DNA of 64,000 bases from Sipunculus nudus (Eukaryota; Annelida; Sipuncula; Golfingiida; Sipunculidae). The position numbers and the translations under genes are program-made. Below are positions 1-11,565 of this stretch, piece after piece. The notes beneath the pieces are model-generated. The model was not told the origin of the DNA, ran no database searches, and worked only from the letters and a program-made list of their open reading frames with translations. The DNA lies in NCBI GenBank assembly GCA_026874595.1, contig CM049322.1, positions 23,781,400 to 23,845,399 on the forward strand, read 5' to 3'. Every line of letters starts with the position of its first letter. Position 1 is the first letter of the stretch.

Positions 1-612
1 AAAAAAAATTTTAACCCCATTTGTGAAGTTTCGCATAATTTTTTTTTCTCAAATTTGAAAGAATAATTGTTTAAGTCAAGTTATTTGAGGAGCACGAAAA
101 CTGGTGACCTGGACCTTGATCTTTAAAGTCAAATCAGCCAGGACAGAATTTTTTTTCGAACGTTTTAATTTTGAAACACTTGATATATTTTCATGGAATT
201 CAACTTGCGAATTGTCTCTACCAATATCTCGGACAATTTAAATTGAAAAAGGTGACCTTGACCTTCATAATCGAGGTCATTTAGGCTGAAATTGAATTAT
301 TTGTGGCCCCAATAATTTAGAAGTAGCGCATATTTTTTCCTCAAATCTGAAACAATAACTTTTTTAATCAAGTTCTTTGAGGAGCTCGGAAACCGGTGAT
401 CGTTACCTGAATATTTAAGGTCAAATCAGTCAGAACAGAAATTATTTTTGAAAGCTATAACTTGATATTTTTTTTTCATGAAATTCAATTTGTGAAATAC
501 ATTTCGAGTTTCTTGGACAAGTTAAAAAAAATTGGTGACCTTGACCTTCATCGTCAAGGTCAAATTGGATGAAACAAACAAAAACTTGTGAACCCCATAA
601 CTTTTGAGGAAT
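1..612. repeat. Degenerate ~292-bp tandem repeat, two copies plus a fragment
   Basis: The stretch starting near 50 (caaatttgaaagaataa) recurs near 342 (caaatctgaaacaataa), an offset of about 292 bp. Flanking text such as the TGACCTTGACCT motif and the 'gtcaaatcag' block recurs with it, and a third partial copy begins near 582. There is no credible open frame. Each unit carries TGACCT half-sites (253-264 and 536-547 are back-to-back pairs). It is probably part of a larger dispersed repeat cut by the window edge. Confidence 0.75.
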
Positions 613-615
613 CAC

Positions 616-954
616 ATGTCTTCTGGTCCCGCCTGTACGTCCTAGGTACTTTATGTAATGTCTTCTGGTCCCGCATGTAAGTCCTAGGTACTTTATGCAA
701 TGTCTTTTGGTCCCGCCTGTACGTCCTAGGTACTTTATGCAATGTCTTCTGGTCCCGCCTGTACGTCCTAGGTACTTTATGTAATGTCTTCTGGTCCCGC
801 CTGTACGTCCTAGGTACTTTATGTAATGTCTTCTGGTCCCGCCTGTACGTCCTAGGTACTTTATGTAATGTCTTCTGGTCCCGCCTGTAAGTCCTTAAGG
901 TATTTAATGTAATGTCTCATGGTCCGCTTGTACGTCCGAAGTACTTTATTTAAT
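616..954. repeat. 42-bp minisatellite, about 8 copies
   Basis: Unit 'atgtcttctggtcccgcctg...cctaggtactttatgta' repeats every 42 bp, with decay in the last copy near 900-954. The period is a multiple of three, so it leaves a spurious 14-residue periodic frame on the minus strand (560-742). I see no gene. Confidence 0.93.
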
Positions 955-1340
955 AACGTCGGGTCCTGTAGCAGGCTGTGCATGCCGCAGACAACTTTAT
1001 AACTTAAGTAATTATTGGAGACTCAGGCAGTTATGATGTTTCTAAACAAAAGAGCGGAGATAAAGATATATATACATATGTCAGTTTCTGTGCGCATATA
1101 TAATGCTCAGCGAATTTACACAAACTGTCGAAGCAAATTACGTCGCGGTTCTTGATTTCAAACATTGACCTAAATATGCCCCAAGCTAGCCGCAGGTTAA
1201 CGTTAATGTGCTCTCACGATTTATTGTCAGTATCAGCTTTCTTCAAACATCTCCAAATAGCCATGATACGTATAAAGATTGTATGAAACAGAGCATGCAG
1301 AAGGTGATATGATCATATTGAAAAGCATGTTACATTCAGG
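955..1340. other. Gene-free, apparently unique sequence
   Basis: I see no supported gene, tandem repeat or terminal inverted repeat here. Short open frames are at chance level. Confidence 0.5.
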
Positions 1341-1463
1341 GAACTCCAGTCCGTCACGGCTGAGGACTCCGCAATGACAATAAGTCCAGTCCGTCACGGC
1401 TGAGGACTCCGCCATGACAATAAGTCCAGTCCGTCACGGCTGAGGACTCCGCCATGACAATAA
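1341..1463. repeat. 40-bp tandem repeat, 3 copies
   Basis: 'agtccagtccgtcacggctg' plus 'aggactccgccatgacaata' is repeated three times at 1341, 1381 and 1421. The copies are almost identical, so the array is young. The unit is GC-rich compared with its surroundings. Confidence 0.93.
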
Positions 1464-1657
1464 GGTTTACAAGTACATGCATTATCATGCATGAGGCTGA
1501 GTTTGGAGCAGCCGATAGTATTTTAGGGGATAATTTCCATGGAAATATGTTACATTTTGTTCCATCTGGTACAAGAAATTTGATTATAGATTCAGCAAAT
1601 TAGGCAACATATCTCTTATTTTAAAAATAATCTACGTATAGTTTACTCTTGTCTATG

Positions 1658-1712
<55 letters not shown>

Positions 1713-1739
1713 TATAGTCACAAATACTCTTGTCTATGT

Positions 1740-1812
<73 letters not shown>
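1658..1812. repeat. (TA)n microsatellites
   Basis: Two long TA runs (about 1660-1708 and 1743-1812) are separated by a short spacer. Each is preceded by the same 'tactcttgtctatgtaa' sequence, so the pair arose by a local ~78-bp duplication. The poly-Ile/Tyr open frame here is an artefact. Confidence 0.95.
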
Positions 1813-1816
<4 letters not shown>

Positions 1817-2854
1817 ACATACTTCTCGTGAAACAAGTCATGTCTGATAGGATAATGTTCAGAAGTCATATTTTTTCTCAACACTATAAGGGTGTGGAGG
1901 CATGAAAATAACTGTCATAGATCGCCATAGAGTATTTTTTTTAGTGAATTGTTCTAGCTATTATAAAACTTATATATACCCGAATCATTCGATGTTTAAA
2001 ACGGGCCGTGTGTTAACTGATAGCATATATACCTCGGTACCTGGTGACCTCAAAATAAGTCTATGACAAAGGGAGCCGGGACCCTGATATACGAGGAGAT
2101 AAACCATGAACAGGTCCACAGTACACGTTAATCCACGCAAGTCAGTAAAGTGATCAGATAAGGTTCCCCACTCAAAAATCAATTTTACAAGGTATATACT
2201 GTATAACAGAAAGAGGTGTGATTACTAGGGAAATCTACTAAATCTACAAAGTTATTAGACTGAGAGAAAAATGTTATGTTGGCGTCGAAGACAGAAGATG
2301 AAATGTTTTGATGGTACCAGTGATTTACTCCGGTACACGAAGATTAGACGTTATGATTGCACCAGTGACATGAACAAATTAAGTGCAGGTAGTTGGTGCC
2401 TGCACCGGCAGTGTTTGGCATATATTTCAGTGGGTGGGTATTAACGGAAGCACATTTTGCACACATTAAACAGCGCTTTCCACTAGGTTAACTTGATACC
2501 CATGCATACTTTGAGTGGCATTCATCTAATTAAAAAGACATATCAATTTTTCAAATAACAATTCTCCAATTAGGTAACTACCATAAAAGATACTAACAAC
2601 ATACGATGAAAAGCAAAGTCGGGCTTCACGTGATTCAGATTGATAATAAAAAAACAATCAACAAGATATTTGATCACTTGATGTCCACAGTAGCGGGGAT
2701 ATGTACGACTGCTCAAAAGTAGATAAATATATCAGTTTAACATCATATTAAAATTACGACTTTTTTATGTCATCAAGACATCTTAATATTGCTAATGTAT
2801 TTTTTTTAAATTATAGATGTGATTCGATTGGTTGTCCAATATTTTGCTTGAAAG
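1813..2854. other. Gene-free, apparently unique sequence
   Basis: No repeat or splice-bounded open frame stands out. Short frames such as 1985-2182 on the minus strand lack recognisable features. Confidence 0.45.
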
Positions 2855-2855
2855 G

Positions 2856-2912
<57 letters not shown>
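2855..2912. repeat. (TA)n microsatellite
   Basis: A TA dinucleotide run with one G interruption at about 2877. Confidence 0.95.
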
Positions 2913-2914
<2 letters not shown>

Positions 2915-2986
2915 TTATAACCATGAATATGATTAGTATTAATTAGACTAGCTTCAGTTATTCTTCTACTTATTTTATTATTTCAG

Positions 2987-3123
2987 GGGACTCCAACTCC
3001 ATTTGTCTCCACGTTCTGTACTTTATTTCAAGATGCACTTTTTGAATTCAGAATTGACAAACCAGGACACTGCCACAGCTTTTAAAATGAGAGACCAAAC
3101 CTAGGCTGCCTGCAGGAAGTCCA
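2987..3123 (+). other. Candidate exon of an unidentified plus-strand transcript
   Basis: A strong polypyrimidine tract and acceptor (ttattttattatttcag) ends at 2986, and a good donor (gtaagg) starts at 3124, giving a 137-bp exon. All three frames contain stops, so if real it is untranslated, terminal-coding or part of a noncoding RNA. Two further splice-bounded candidates lie downstream on the same strand (3936-3996 and 5382-5598). I do not recognise any product. Confidence 0.3.
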
Positions 3124-3530
3124 GTAAGGTGGTGAAACAGTTCAGGTCTGTAAATTATGTTTGCTGAAGCTTTTAAGCATGTGTCAAGTCAAAATACATG
3201 CGATGATTGTGCTACATTTAACAATATATTAATGCATTATTTTGATATGACAATAAAAGATAACCGATAACATTGTTTCATAATATGTTTAAGAATTGTC
3301 AACGACGACATCATTTATAGTTATACAAATACGGAAAGCTGCTAAATGCATGCATATTGTTGACATTTATTAGGAGCTGAAATCGAATAACGTAAAGGCC
3401 TGATAACAAGAGAAGTACGAGACCCATCTTGAGATAGTCTTCTTCTTCATCCAGAGATGATTATAATGCATTGAAATACTTGATAACTTTGATCACTTGG
3501 TCACGCTTCCTCATTATTTCGCTGTTTATT

Positions 3531-3533
<3 letters not shown>

Positions 3534-3578
<45 letters not shown>

Positions 3579-3579
3579 T
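3534..3579. repeat. (CA)n(TA)n compound microsatellite
   Basis: An uninterrupted CA run passes into a TA run. Confidence 0.95.
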
Positions 3580-3935
3580 CAGGATTTTGCTGTCATGGTT
3601 TATGTTTACAAATATAATGTTTAAACAAGACATCGATAAATACTAGTATGACATATATTTTGAAGGACATAAACACGTCGTACAGCTGTCTTAGTATTAG
3701 ATGAATAGCCAGCATTTATATTCTGATATAACGCGGAATTGACATGCGTTACAAATAGAAGTAAAAATAACTATGCACAACAAATGTCTGAAACTGAAAG
3801 GACAGTTCCAGCTTCCTCATGAAGTTTTGCATTTGTTTCGTTCCAGTGTATCGTTGACGATGATCTTGGTCTTGTGTCATATGACATGACCTCAGTATGA
3901 GGGTATTACATGTAACAAAGCTTCTTTACATGCAG

Positions 3936-3996
3936 GTGAGACTGAAGCTGTACTTAGTCAACTCTTAGAAGCAGAGATTGATTCTCTACCGGTCTG
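3936..3996 (+). other. Candidate 61-bp exon
   Basis: Acceptor 'ctttacatgcag' ends at 3935 and a canonical donor 'gtaagtgt' starts at 3997. The frame beginning at 3938 is open throughout and reads ETEAVLSQLLEAEIDSLPV, an acidic amphipathic helix-like segment. Joined to the next candidate exon at 5382 this frame stops after about seven residues. The exon could therefore be the last coding exon of an upstream gene, part of a noncoding RNA, or a chance match. Nothing identifies the gene. Confidence 0.3.
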
Positions 3997-4242
3997 GTAA
4001 GTGTGTAAGCATACTGAAGAGTAGAATAGAAAAGAATCGAGCGCTTATGTCCTGACGTCTTTAGGGAAAAATCACACAATTAAGTTCTTGTATTTTGAGT
4101 TTTTCGGAAGAGAAAAATGCCGTCCTCTGTATTCTTCTGTTCATACTTGGTACCCAAGGTCACTCGGGGATTGCAGGCAATCATTCATCGACATATTTGT
4201 TCAGGGATCAGCAGATAATCTTAGTTCAGTTTGACATGCAGC

Positions 4243-5200
4243 TTAATACCGTGGTTGATTAATGCAATGGGATTTTTTTTACTTATCTCGAGATCTCAAA
4301 ATAATTTTGGCCCCGTTTGTGGTGTAGCAACCATTCGATGCTTGATTGGTGTAAAGCAAACAAAAGTTAAAAGTGCCCATTCCGAAATAATACGTCTATT
4401 AAATTAATACACATAATCCCTTGAAAAATTTTATACAAATAAGCCAAAAAGAGCCGATCCCACGGCATACAGGTTTCCCTTTTGTTTATATCCACAAGTA
4501 AAAAATCGGGGTATGGGATGTGCAATACGGACACCGGTCGTAATCAGAATATACTTCAAGCATGGAAATTTGGCGGTAATTCTTGCTTTATTCTGTAAAT
4601 GACAAAATATTGCCTTAGTTCATGTCCTCTCAACCCCAACAACCAATGTAGAATCAACCTTCATTTCTTTAATATGTATGCAGAGAAGCATAATTCTATC
4701 ATTCTAATGAGCACACGGGCTTAATATCTCAGGTTCACCTGTTTTATACGTTGTTAAGGTTCTGTGTGTATGTAAACACAGGCCACGTGTGTCAGTTTAC
4801 CATAACAAGACTGTGTGATCAGAGGCCCGATCTTGCGCACGTGCGTTAATGCCCAAGCAAGGAGAAGAAACATGACAGAAGATATACGGTAGAAATCGAT
4901 TGGAAGCCGGTAAAATCTTGATTTGTGATGTGGCGTGGTATGATCACCAGGTGGCGTGGCGCTATGTTTATGTATGCGCCACTGGTCGCGCCCGGTGCCA
5001 GCTTTTTTTCTTCTCATGTAAGTTAAGAGTTTTAGAACGAAATATTGACAGATGCCGTAATACTTTATCAAATGGTTGTTACAGCTCCAACGAGAATTTA
5101 AATATTTTTTCTGTGAAATTTTATCGCGACATCTCGAGAAAATATCTCAAGGGCTCGAGATATTTTTTGTCTATATCCTAAATCAACCACCGTGGCTTAA
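4243..5200. mobile_element. 958-bp element flanked by TTAA, piggyBac-like MITE candidate
   Basis: Inverted ends are visible. The left end (from 4247) reads TACCGTGGTTGATT, and the complement of the right end (to 5196) reads GCCACGGTGGTTGATT. Both are followed inward by a T-run and a TCTCGAG-containing block (near 4288 and 5153). TTAA lies directly outside both ends (4243-4246, 5197-5200), the target duplication expected of piggyBac-type elements. The interior has no transposase frame, so it is non-autonomous. Classification is inferred from the TTAA and the inverted ends only. Confidence 0.6.
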
Positions 5201-5381
5201 CAATATAAGCTTATTACGATTTTGCTTTTGATATTTTAGAGAGACGCTTCTGGATATGAAACATATAAATGTGACAAACAAATAACTCTACTGATCATAA
5301 CAAAAGTAGTTTACATGTTTATAACTTTCGTTGTTTGAACAGTCAAACCGTGTCCCATTAGTTCGCTTTTATTGTTGACAG

Positions 5382-5598
5382 GTGTACAATAGTCGTGATC
5401 TGATCACAGAGAAATGGCAACTGTCTGATCCATTAACTGTATATTTCCTGTCAGTTGTATCTGGTGATATTGACATGACTGTCGTCTGCTCCCGCTCTAG
5501 CGGCGTCGTCTGCCGGGTACAGCCGTACGGTCTGGCCGTCAGGCACCCTCAAAGGCGTGCAGCTGTTGGACCAGTAACAGACCGAGAGCTCTGAACAG
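5382..5598 (+). other. Candidate 217-bp exon
   Basis: Acceptor 'tattgttgacag' ends at 5381 and a consensus donor 'cag|gtgagt' starts at 5599. Frame 1 is open for 70 codons and stops with TGA at 5592-5594, only 4 bp before the donor; the other two frames stop early. The 3' half is richer in CpG than its surroundings. If translated in frame 1 it would be a terminal coding segment with an intron just after the stop. It may equally be noncoding. The product is not recognised. Confidence 0.35.
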
Positions 5599-5600
5599 GT

Positions 5601-6286
5601 GAGTACGGGTGTTAGTGTACACAAGGCCGAGCAATTTTCGAAGGAAAACCGCAAACCTATTGTTCCTCAGACTCTAATTTTGGTGTAATGTTTAAACCAT
5701 GCATGAAAAATACGGAATGGGCACTCAGGCGTACAACTCATTAAAAAAATGAATACAGCACAGCCAAAGGTAAAAGAAAAATTCAAAATGCCCCGTTAAA
5801 ATCGCAGTACAGTTTTCTGGCATATCCATAGCGTAATACATAATCGATAGGCAGTTACCTGAAATCATTCGCGCTTTGGCTTGACTTACGAGTGCCTCGT
5901 GTATGCCTGCAGATTATAAAACGCCACCATCCGTGCCAAGGAGAGTACCTCGCATTAGTTATAATATATAACTAGTACAATCCTTGTAAACCAAATAAGG
6001 TTCATATTATGTTATATTATATTACGACCAACACATCAACGTTTAAGAATTTACTTAAAACCAGTCGAATATGTTATCCCATTCCGAATGAAACATGCAG
6101 AGTTGTGAGTTTAATTAGGAATATTTTTTTCATTTCTCTTCTAATATCAATATACGAACATTTAGTTGATTATTGAAAGTTTTAAAATTCTGAGAAATGT
6201 TAAAAACAAGATCGACGCACACACCTTACATCTGACAAGTTTTAAACGGTAAAATCATCAGTAAAATCAATGGATATTTTTCGGCG
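5601..6286. other. Gene-free, apparently unique sequence
   Basis: I see no supported gene or repeat between the candidate exon and the large minisatellite. Confidence 0.5.
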
Positions 6287-7650
6287 TCCCTGTCTGTATG
6301 TCATGCTTCACTGTCTGTATCACTGTTATTGACATATACAATGTGTCATTCCTCCCTGTCTGTATCATTGGTACTGACATATATAGTGTGTCATGCCTCC
6401 GTGTCTGTATCACTGGTACTGACATATATAGTGTGTCATGCCTCCGTGTCTGTATCACTGTACTGACATATAGTGTGTCATGTCTCCCTGTCTGTATCAC
6501 TGGTACTGACATATACAATGTGTCATGTCTCCCTGTCTGTATCACTGGTACTGACATATATAGTGTGTCATGCCTCCCTGTCTGTATCACTGGTACTGAC
6601 ATATATAGTGTGTCATGCCTCCCTGTCTGTATCACTGGTACTGACATATACGGTGTGTCATGCCTCCCTGTCTGTATCATTGGTACTGACATATATAGTG
6701 TGTCATGCCTCCCTGTCTGTATCACTGGTACTGACATATATAGTGTGTCATGCCTCCCTGTCTGTATCACTGGTACTGACATATATAGTGTGTCATGCCT
6801 CCCTGTCTGTATCACTGGTACTGACATATACAGTGTGTCATGTCTCCCTGTCTGTATCACTGGTACTGACATATACAGTGTGTCATGTCTCCCCGTCTGT
6901 ATCACTGGTACTGACATATACAGTGTGTCATGCCTCCCCGTCTGTATCACTGTACTGACATATATAGTGTGTCATGCCTCCCTGTCTGTATCACTGTACT
7001 GACATATATAGTGTGTCATGCCTCCCTGTCTGTATCACTGGTACTGACATGTATAGTGTGTCATGCCTCCCTGTCTGTATCACTGTACTGACATATATAG
7101 TGTGTCATGTCTCCCTGTCTGTATCACTGGTACTGACATATACAATGTGTCATGTCTCCCTGTCTGTATCACTGTTACTGACATATACAATGTGTCATGT
7201 CTCCCTGTCTGTATCACTGGTACTGACATATACGGTGAGTCATGCCTCCCTGTCTGTATCACTGGTACTGACATATATAGTGTGTCATGCCTCCCTGTCT
7301 GTATCACTGGTACTGATATATACGGTGTGTCATGCCTCCCTGTCTGTATCACTGGTACTGACATATACGGTGTGTCATGCCTCCCTGTCTGTATCACTTG
7401 TACTGACATATACGGTGTGTCATGCCTCCCTGTCTGTATAACTGGTACTGACATATATAGTGTGTCATGCCTCCCTGTCTGTATCACTGGTACTGACATA
7501 TATAGTGTGTCATGCCTCCCTGTCTGTATCACTGGTACTGACATATACGGTGTGTCATGCCTCCCTGTCTGTATCACTGGTACTGACATATATGGTGTGT
7601 CATGCTTCTCTGTGTGCATCAATGGTACTGATATATTTAGTTTGTCATGC
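6287..7650. repeat. 45-bp minisatellite, about 30 copies
   Basis: The unit 'tgtctgtatcactggtactg' 'acatatatagtgtgtcatgc' 'ctccc' repeats every 45 bp. A few units are shortened (e.g. near 6460, 6950, 7000, 7085). The period is divisible by three and the unit has few stops, so long periodic frames are open on both strands and in more than one frame (up to 234 codons). That is why none is credible as coding. Each unit contains the inverted pair TGACA...TGTCA around the AT-rich core. Confidence 0.97.
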
Positions 7651-7685
7651 GACATTGGCACATTTTTTTAACTGATGCAATACAC

Positions 7686-7875
7686 CAGGGTGAAGCCGTA
7701 TCATGAAAATTCATGGGCTGCATGATCACATCCCAGTGAAGATGGCTTTATGAATATTCCTGCACTGATGGATTACATCAGAGTCAAGCCCGTATCATGA
7801 ATATTCATGGATGAAGGGTTATGTAACTTACATCATTGTCAAGTCGGCATCATGAACATCCCGACTGACACCGAG
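7686..7875. repeat. Degenerate ~47-55 bp tandem repeat, 4 copies
   Basis: Blocks starting 'gtgaagccgtatcatgaaaa' (about 7690), 'gtgaagatggctttatgaat' (about 7736), 'gtcaagcccgtatcatgaat' (about 7783) and 'gtcaagtcggcatcatgaac' (about 7838) align with each other. The array is old, immediately follows the 45-bp array and has an unrelated unit. Confidence 0.65.
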
Positions 7876-8064
7876 CTGGCAGGGATATGCTTTCAGCTGG
7901 TATACATTTATAACTACCTCTTGGATCTTAGATAAACACTTTACTTTTGTCAGATGTACAAAGTATAAATATCCACAACTTTGATGGTAAAACATAACAA
8001 GTACACGTACGACGGTCAGGTGGCCTAAGTACCGCAGCAACCTGAAAGACCTCTGCATGTATAC

Positions 8065-8402
8065 CAGTGGCGGATCCAGAGGGGTGGTGGGGGGGGGGGG
8101 GGGGGGCGCCCCCCCCCTTGAGCAGTAAAATCTCTCATTTTATATATTTATTTTCTCAATTATTATTTATTCGTATTTTTGTATATATCTTTTTTATTCC
8201 CTAGCAATAAGATTATTAAGATATCCACAGTTAATTTTTTTAAATTCATAAATTGAGCATAATAATGAATAGCTCTGTCATTTGCTCCATTATTTATGAT
8301 AAAACCCAAATATTACTTTACCAAGAGAGGTGGTCTGTTCGTCATTACAGCAGCCAATTTTTCATTGGCTAATATATATTACGTAATAATAATAATAAAA
8401 GT

Positions 8403-8443
<41 letters not shown>

Positions 8444-8583
8444 ATTGCATATCTAATAATCTATGTAGGGACATACATATATAGGCCTAACATGCACAGT
8501 TTAGGAACTTATTTTCTTAATACCATTAACCGCTAATCCAGTATTAGCGCCCCCCTGTTCACGAATTTCTGGATCCGCCACTG
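8065..8583. mobile_element. 519-bp MITE with 15-bp perfect terminal inverted repeats
   Basis: The left end CAGTGGCGGATCCAG (8065-8079) is exactly complementary to the right end CTGGATCCGCCACTG (8569-8583). TATAC lies immediately outside both ends (8060-8064 and 8584-8588). The ends resemble hAT-type MITEs, but the visible duplication is 5 bp rather than the 8 bp normal for hAT. A long G-run abutting a C-run (8086-8118), able to fold on itself, and a TA microsatellite (about 8405-8440) lie inside. There is no transposase. Confidence 0.85.
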
Positions 8584-8672
8584 TATACGAATCAAACACA
8601 CTGACTTTTCCATACCACTGCTTGTGTTAACATATACCCGTGCATTACTTTCTTCTAAAACATTCAGCCTAG

Positions 8673-9028
8673 TGTGAAAGTCGTGTAGTCATATTACCGT
8701 GGCCCACCAACGTGACAGTCCAGTAGTCACATTACCGTGGCCCACCAACGTGACAGCCCTGTAGTCACATTACCGTGGCCCACCAGCGTGACAGCCCTGT
8801 AGTCACATTACCTTGGCCCACCAACGTGACAGCCCTGTAGTCACATTACCGTGGCCCACCAGCGTGACAGCCCTGTAGTCACATTACCTTGGCCCACCAG
8901 CGTGACAGCCCTGTAGTCACATTACCGTGGCCCACCAGCGTGACAGTCCTGTAGTCACATTACCGTGGCCCACCAACGTGACAGTCCTGTAGTCACATTA
9001 CCGTGGCCCACCAGCGTGACAGCCCTGT
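8673..9028. repeat. 38-bp minisatellite, about 9 copies
   Basis: Unit 'tgacagccctgtagtcacat' 'taccgtggcccaccagcg' is repeated with alternating variants (accgtgg/accttgg, caacg/cagcg). There are no unique spacers between units, so it is not CRISPR-like. Confidence 0.95.
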
Positions 9029-9910
9029 CATCAGGGTTTTGACCTACGACCATATTCTGACTTGAATGTCTCTCCTTACAAGTGGAACACCGATTGACCC
9101 TAAAGACTAAAATAGCCACTGACAAACAAACTAGACAGACGAGGAAGGTCTTATAAAACAAGCCGATACCCTTTATTCTCAGCACTGCCTACTCCCAGCG
9201 CGTGCCGTAACTCACACCTATATCGCCTGCATGAAAACACGTAGTACCAATCAGGGGCCCACGCCGCTGTCCATGAGCTGTACAGGTTATCATACTTCTC
9301 GTGAAAGCTTTGCTCTGGGAGTTAATGTTGTTGGATATGACTCCTTTAAAAGATGTGACACAGCATGACCAATACGGAATTGTAACTTAAATTCAAATAT
9401 TAAAAAAGAAGGTATAAGTGCGCTTTCATTGTTGATTTAATTCCACTTAACTATTTTTTGCTAAGCTGATATTAGTTATGCTGATATGGGTATTTTCCCT
9501 TCGTCCTAGATTCGGAAGGCGGACAGTTAACATCGAAGTTAAAGTCGACAGCGTCGGACTTCCACTTGACATCTAGATAGGCCCGAGAAAAATCTCTTTG
9601 AAAACATGGCCATATGTCGTTATAACCTATATAATGCAAGCAATATATAAAGAAAGCATGGTTTGAGCACACTGAAGGTCTTTCTCTAAGAATTCTCAGT
9701 GGTCAACAATTGTCTTGCATGCATTGGCTAAAAAAATGCATTATTGTGCCTCGTATACATGAATTTCCATATCTCAGAATGCAATGTTTGAACACGTAAT
9801 GCTTTCAATAGTTAATGCTCTGTATGGCACCTACTTAAACGTATTTTTTATTTTTTTTTACGCAAATTTAAATTGATTTGGGACTGACAAATGAGTGATA
9901 GTACTTACAT
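9029..9910. other. Gene-free, apparently unique sequence
   Basis: Nothing is supported. The minus-strand frames 8955-9185 and 9472-9672 show no domain, and the first runs into the minisatellite. Confidence 0.45.
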
Positions 9911-10065
9911 TCAGGGATGCGGGATAAAACTATCCAAGATCAACATGCGTATCAAATTCCAAACATATTAATCTCATGATTCTTCGGAAATTCGCACTTT
10001 TAGTCGAGATTTTACTTGAATTTGGTTGAATAGGGGTGAAATTCACAAATGTTTTGGTAGTATTT
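9911..10065 (+). repeat. Dispersed ~150-bp repeat, copy 1
   Basis: The block from 'cagggatgcgggataaaac' through 'gaaattcgcacttttagtcg' to 'tgttttggtagtatttt' recurs at 11566-11712 in the same orientation with scattered differences. It is followed by two degenerate ~125-bp units up to about 10540. Confidence 0.8.
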
Positions 10066-10261
10066 TAACAAGGCCTACAGACACAATGCGAACCTGTGCA
10101 ATGGTTTATACACCAGGTATAATGCTTCAATGCTGGATAATAACTTATGCCTACATGTGTAACATTTATATAAACAATGCAAGTACTACACATTTTGAAC
10201 AAGAACCAATCACACAAACATCACTGCTGAAATTCTGGCATGGGTGCACACAACACAAAAA

Positions 10262-10545
10262 ATGATTGTTGGTGGCACCACAATTGTATACGACGAAGCT
10301 ATCAGCGATGATACATATGGCCAATGGCAGGCTGATATATCAAACCCCTCCTGAGAAATACGCAGGGACATACACCTCACAAAATTAGCGCCATCAGTCT
10401 TGTATACGACAAAGCTATCCGATTATGTATAAATATGCCCAATTTCCGCTGATATATCAAATCCCTCCGGCGAAATAAGCAGGCACATACACTATGCAAA
10501 AGTCATTGTATGTGGCGACACCGGTCTTGTGAACGAGAAGGCCAT
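10262..10545 (+). repeat. Degenerate ~125-bp repeat, 2-3 units
   Basis: The phrases 'gtatacgacgaagctatc', 'gctgatatatcaaacccctc' and 'cagggacatacac' recur as 'gtatacgacaaagctatcc', 'gctgatatatcaaatccctc' and 'caggcacatacac', then partly a third time. The vocabulary (tatgataaagctat, ggcgccacc) relates it to the family at 12770-13218. Confidence 0.6.
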
Positions 10546-11565
10546 CAAAGATTCATAGACAGGTCAGTCTTTTAGGCCAAAACATCAAACTTTACTTGAG
10601 TTTGATGCACTAGGCTTCACAGGCTTAGGTGAGAAAGGCAGTTGTCCCGAGTGAACTGTGACAAATTTCTGTCTCAAGCTACTGTATTCTTGACCAGTTG
10701 CATAATCTGACACAATTGGCAGTAAGCCAAAGCTATAAATAGATCCAGACTGTCCTTTGGCCTGTTACCGAATCTGAAATAGTTGGCAGGCTGCCAAGCT
10801 ATTTATAGATACAGACACAATCTTGGCCTGTGTGAAAATCTGTTTACACATACTGAAAGACTTTGGCTACAAACCTTTTTATCAAGATGACATATCCATA
10901 AGATTTTTGTAATCAAAAAGTTTAAAATAATAAAAGATGTAGTCCATCATTGTTAAAGGTTCAATAATTCTGAAAACAATTATTTAAGTAAACTTGAACA
11001 AAGGCCTCCGAAGAATCAATTTTGTGCAATGTTACAGAAGTTGAAACAACAGTTTTGCAGAAGAAGCCTATTGCAGTCCTCAGTTTAAAAAAGGCTTACT
11101 TATGACCACAAGACCAACTTCATCTTTCTATGACTCTACCAATAATCAACAAACCCAATCTATTCTGATACAATTGAAAGAACCACACCCTGGGATAACA
11201 CATCTGAATTTTTTACCGGTTGAGCTGGACATTTTCTTCATAAAACATTTTTAAATTGGAAGAGGCTAAAATTATGAGTTGTTTTGTCTGTAAAAAAGGT
11301 CATGTAGGTTGCACCATAAAAACTGCAATTTCAAATAAGAGTCATGTGAACAACATTTGCATAAAGCTTGGTGATGCTAGCTCCTGTCGTTTTTTAGACT
11401 GTTATGTCAGTATGCTTACTTGGGGAAATCACTAAATTCAAATTCTTGTAACTCAGTCAAAATTCATCAAATCAAGACCATCTGAACAAACTTGAGAGCT
11501 TATTGAGAAGATTTTTTAAAGCAGTTTTAACTTATTCCCTATAAAAAAGTTATAAGAATTTTTTA
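10546..11565. other. Gene-free; one degenerate ~75-bp duplication
   Basis: Only a weak direct duplication is visible at about 10702-10768 and 10778-10833 ('aatctgacacaattggcag' versus 'aatctgaaatagttggcag'). There is no supported gene. Confidence 0.45.

Noticed and set aside
1621-1884. 87-codon Tyr/Ile-repeat frame
   Set aside because: It is translation of a TA microsatellite.
6267-7671. Open frames of 155-234 codons on both strands
   Set aside because: They are periodic products of the 45-bp minisatellite, open in several frames at once, with unit-length variation that breaks any one frame.
8673-9028. CRISPR-like direct repeats (38 bp)
   Set aside because: Units are contiguous with no unique spacers, and the genome is eukaryotic. 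The same applies to the 40-, 42- and 45-bp arrays.
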